Source of the DNA: M3007 sp044224705
GTDB lineage: Bacteria > Bacteroidota > Bacteroidia > Chitinophagales > Saprospiraceae
Direction of reading: 5' to 3'
Length of the DNA stretch: 7,778 nucleotides
Assembly: GCA_044224705.1 (NCBI GenBank)
Contig: JBGAJY010000252.1
Location: 1-7,778 of the forward strand
Shown: positions 6,850 to 7,778 of the stretch, piece after piece
Numbering within the stretch: the stretch's first letter is position 1
Layout of the letters: the number at the start of each line of letters is the position of its first letter
Position numbers and translations under genes: made by a program
Notes under the pieces: generated by a model
Seen by the model: the letters and a program-made list of their open reading frames with translations, nothing else
What the model was told of the DNA's origin: nothing
The model's database searches: none

Positions 6850-6884
6850 TTGACAAAATGCGAAAATCGAGCTTAACACCTTTG
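6850..6884 (+). promoter_or_regulatory. Orphan plus-strand promoter-like sequence
   Basis: CACCTTTG at 6877-6884, followed by CGG, is one mismatch from the Bacteroidota -7 consensus TAnnTTTG. A TTGAC at 6850-6854 lies upstream, but the 24-nt spacing to the -7 box exceeds the usual 19-21 nt. A transcript would start near 6890 and run antisense into the 3' end of the MopE-repeat gene, where I see no plus-strand gene. It could be an antisense promoter, a relic of rearrangement, or chance. Confidence 0.3.
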
Positions 6885-6896
6885 CGGTAAATCAAC

Positions 6897-7778
6897 CTAG
6901 ATCCGAACGATTTTCATCATCCATTCCTGCCCCGATTGCACATCGAGTATTTTCAAGAAATACATACCGGATGCAAATCCGGAGCAATCCAGCAGACCTG
7001 AATGTCCAACCACAGTCAAAGCATCTTCCAAAATCAACTGGCCGGAAACCGAATAAATGCGGGTTTGTAAGCGGGCAGTCGGCTTGCTGTAACGAATCGT
7101 CAGGGTGTTCAGGACTGGATTGGGATATGTCGTCAGCTGGGCCAGAGACGGCTCCGTGGTCGCGCTGGTTTCGTCGATCAATCCGTTGCAGTTGTTGTCG
7201 ATGCCGTCAATAATTTCCGCGGCGCCGGGGTTGATTTCAGCAAGGCTGTCGTCGCAATCGAGCGTATCCGTGGTGAAGCCGGGCGGAGGCAGGGGCGAGC
7301 AGACTTGCAGTTCGGCCGCAGCATTGCCGTAATTGTCGCCGTCCATATCCGCGTAGTAGGTGAACAAAAAGAGCCCTTCATCGATGTTGCCGTCGCAGTT
7401 GTTGTCGAGCCCGTCGCAAAGTTCGGCGGCGCCGGGATTGAATGCCGGGTCGCCGTCGTCGCAGTCCAGGTTGTTGGTTACGTATCCAGTCGGGGCTGTG
7501 CCCAGGCAGGTATCCAGCGCGATATGGTCATCGCCATAGCCGTCTTCATCCGCATCGCCGTAATACGTGAAAATGGGCAGGTCGTCCGTCAGGCCGTTGC
7601 AGTCGTTGTCCACGCCGTCGCAAATCTCCGTAACACCTGGATTCAACGCAGGATTGTTGTCGTCGCAATCGAGGCCGTTGGCGGCAAAACCGCTGGGGGC
7701 TGAACTGAGGCAAGTATCCAATTCGACAGCCAAGTTGCCATAGCCGTCGCCGTCGTTGTCCTGGAAATAAGCGTAAAT
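6897..7778 (-). CDS. Secreted protein with tandem MopE-type metal-binding repeats and T9SS type A sorting domain, N-terminus outside window
   Basis: The frame is open from the right edge to a TAG at 6897-6899, giving 293 residues of the C-terminal part. A TTG at 7733 is not the true start, because the coding pattern continues upstream with YFQDNDGDGYGN, another copy of the repeat motif. Three MopE-like units (residues about 1-68, 69-137, 138-203) each combine a DxDxDGYGN-type acidic loop, LDCDD, a (L/I)NPG or FNPG turn and a closing CDGxDNDC-type motif. Such Asp-rich loops commonly bind Ca2+ or other metals; binding here is inferred. From about residue 215 comes a T9SS sorting domain: TTYPNPVLNTLTIRYS, then YSVSGQLIL, then GMYFLKI and the final MMKIVRI. 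The protein is probably exported across the outer membrane and attached or released. The missing N-terminal part may carry the functional domain. It is not in an operon with anything visible here. Confidence 0.9.
   Translation of the reverse strand: MYAYFQDNDGDGYGNLAVELDTCLSSAPSGFAANGLDCDDNNPALNPGVTEICDGVDNDCNGLTDDLPIFTYYGDADEDGYGDDHIALDTCLGTAPTGYVTNNLDCDDGDPAFNPGAAELCDGLDNNCDGNIDEGLFLFTYYADMDGDNYGNAAAELQVCSPLPPPGFTTDTLDCDDSLAEINPGAAEIIDGIDNNCNGLIDETSATTEPSLAQLTTYPNPVLNTLTIRYSKPTARLQTRIYSVSGQLILEDALTVVGHSGLLDCSGFASGMYFLKILDVQSGQEWMMKIVRI
7170..7778 (-). repeat. Three tandem MopE-like coding repeats, about 204-207 bp each
   Basis: Unit boundaries from the protein reading are 7778-7575 (68 residues, perhaps cut by the edge), 7574-7368 (69 residues) and 7367-7170 (66 residues). 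Each opens with an aromatic strand and an acidic DxDxDGYG-like loop and closes with a DNxCxGxxDE-like motif. Units 1 and 2 keep two cysteines in the closing motif (EICDGVDNDC, ELCDGLDNNC). Unit 3 has EIIDGIDNNC, so one cysteine is lost. A further single motif of the same kind occurs at 1470-1517 in the other surface protein gene. Confidence 0.85.

Larger units (their letters stand above)
6607..6896. other. Convergent intergenic gap carrying a large inverted repeat
   Basis: This 290-bp gap separates the stop of miaA from the stop of the convergent MopE-repeat gene. Positions 6607-6715 hold nothing I can identify. Positions 6716-6834 hold a perfect inverted repeat and 6850-6884 a promoter-like sequence, listed separately. 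The plus-strand frame at 6510-6794 starts inside miaA, runs through one arm of the inverted repeat and has no family resemblance, so I do not call it. Confidence 0.6.

Noticed and set aside
7305..7703. Plus-strand open frame of 132 codons rich in Val/Ala
   Set aside because: Antisense of the MopE repeats; its own apparent repetitiveness is inherited from the real gene on the minus strand.
1..7778. tRNA, rRNA or riboswitch genes
   Set aside because: No tRNA cloverleaf with TTCGANNC-type T-loop context and no conserved rRNA or riboswitch core was recognised by eye. A covariance-model search would be needed to exclude small RNAs fully.

Overview
The window looks like a GC-rich chromosomal segment of a Bacteroidota bacterium, most likely from the Saprospiria/Chitinophagia side of the phylum (inference). 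Two minus-strand genes encode large secreted proteins that end in a type IX secretion system (T9SS) type A sorting domain, a system confined to Bacteroidota. They carry HYR, FG-GAP and MopE-type metal-binding modules, which are common in multidomain surface proteins of this group. The housekeeping gene miaA also has Bacteroidota-like motif wording.

Layout. (1) Positions 1-3956, minus strand: one uninterrupted frame of at least 1,318 residues, open at the left edge. It has a signal peptide, an N-terminal Cys-rich domain, two tandem PPC-like modules, an FN3-like domain, four HYR domains, one MopE motif, seven FG-GAP blades and the T9SS sorting domain. Only a few C-terminal residues should lie outside the window. 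(2) 3957-4305: non-coding, with three small hairpins and a weak promoter candidate. (3) 4306-5598, minus: a PlsC-type lysophospholipid acyltransferase with a hydrophobic C-terminal tail and an unusual Glu in the catalytic dyad. (4) 5599-5697: a 99-bp divergent intergenic region. (5) 5698-6606, plus: miaA, tRNA dimethylallyltransferase, complete. (6) 6607-6896: non-coding convergent gap with a perfect 39-bp inverted repeat built from the heptamer CACGGAT, and an orphan plus-strand promoter-like sequence. (7) 6897-7778, minus: the C-terminal part of a second T9SS cargo protein with three tandem MopE-like units, open at the right edge.

How the genes relate. The two secreted proteins share the MopE motif and the T9SS export route. 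Both probably act at or outside the cell surface as binding or adhesive proteins, with metal or calcium ligation by Asp-rich loops. The acyltransferase (membrane phospholipid synthesis) and miaA (tRNA modification) are unrelated housekeeping functions between them. There is no evidence of a single integrated pathway, defence system or mobile element. The least ordinary features are the heptamer-built inverted repeat and the Asp-to-Glu change in the acyltransferase.
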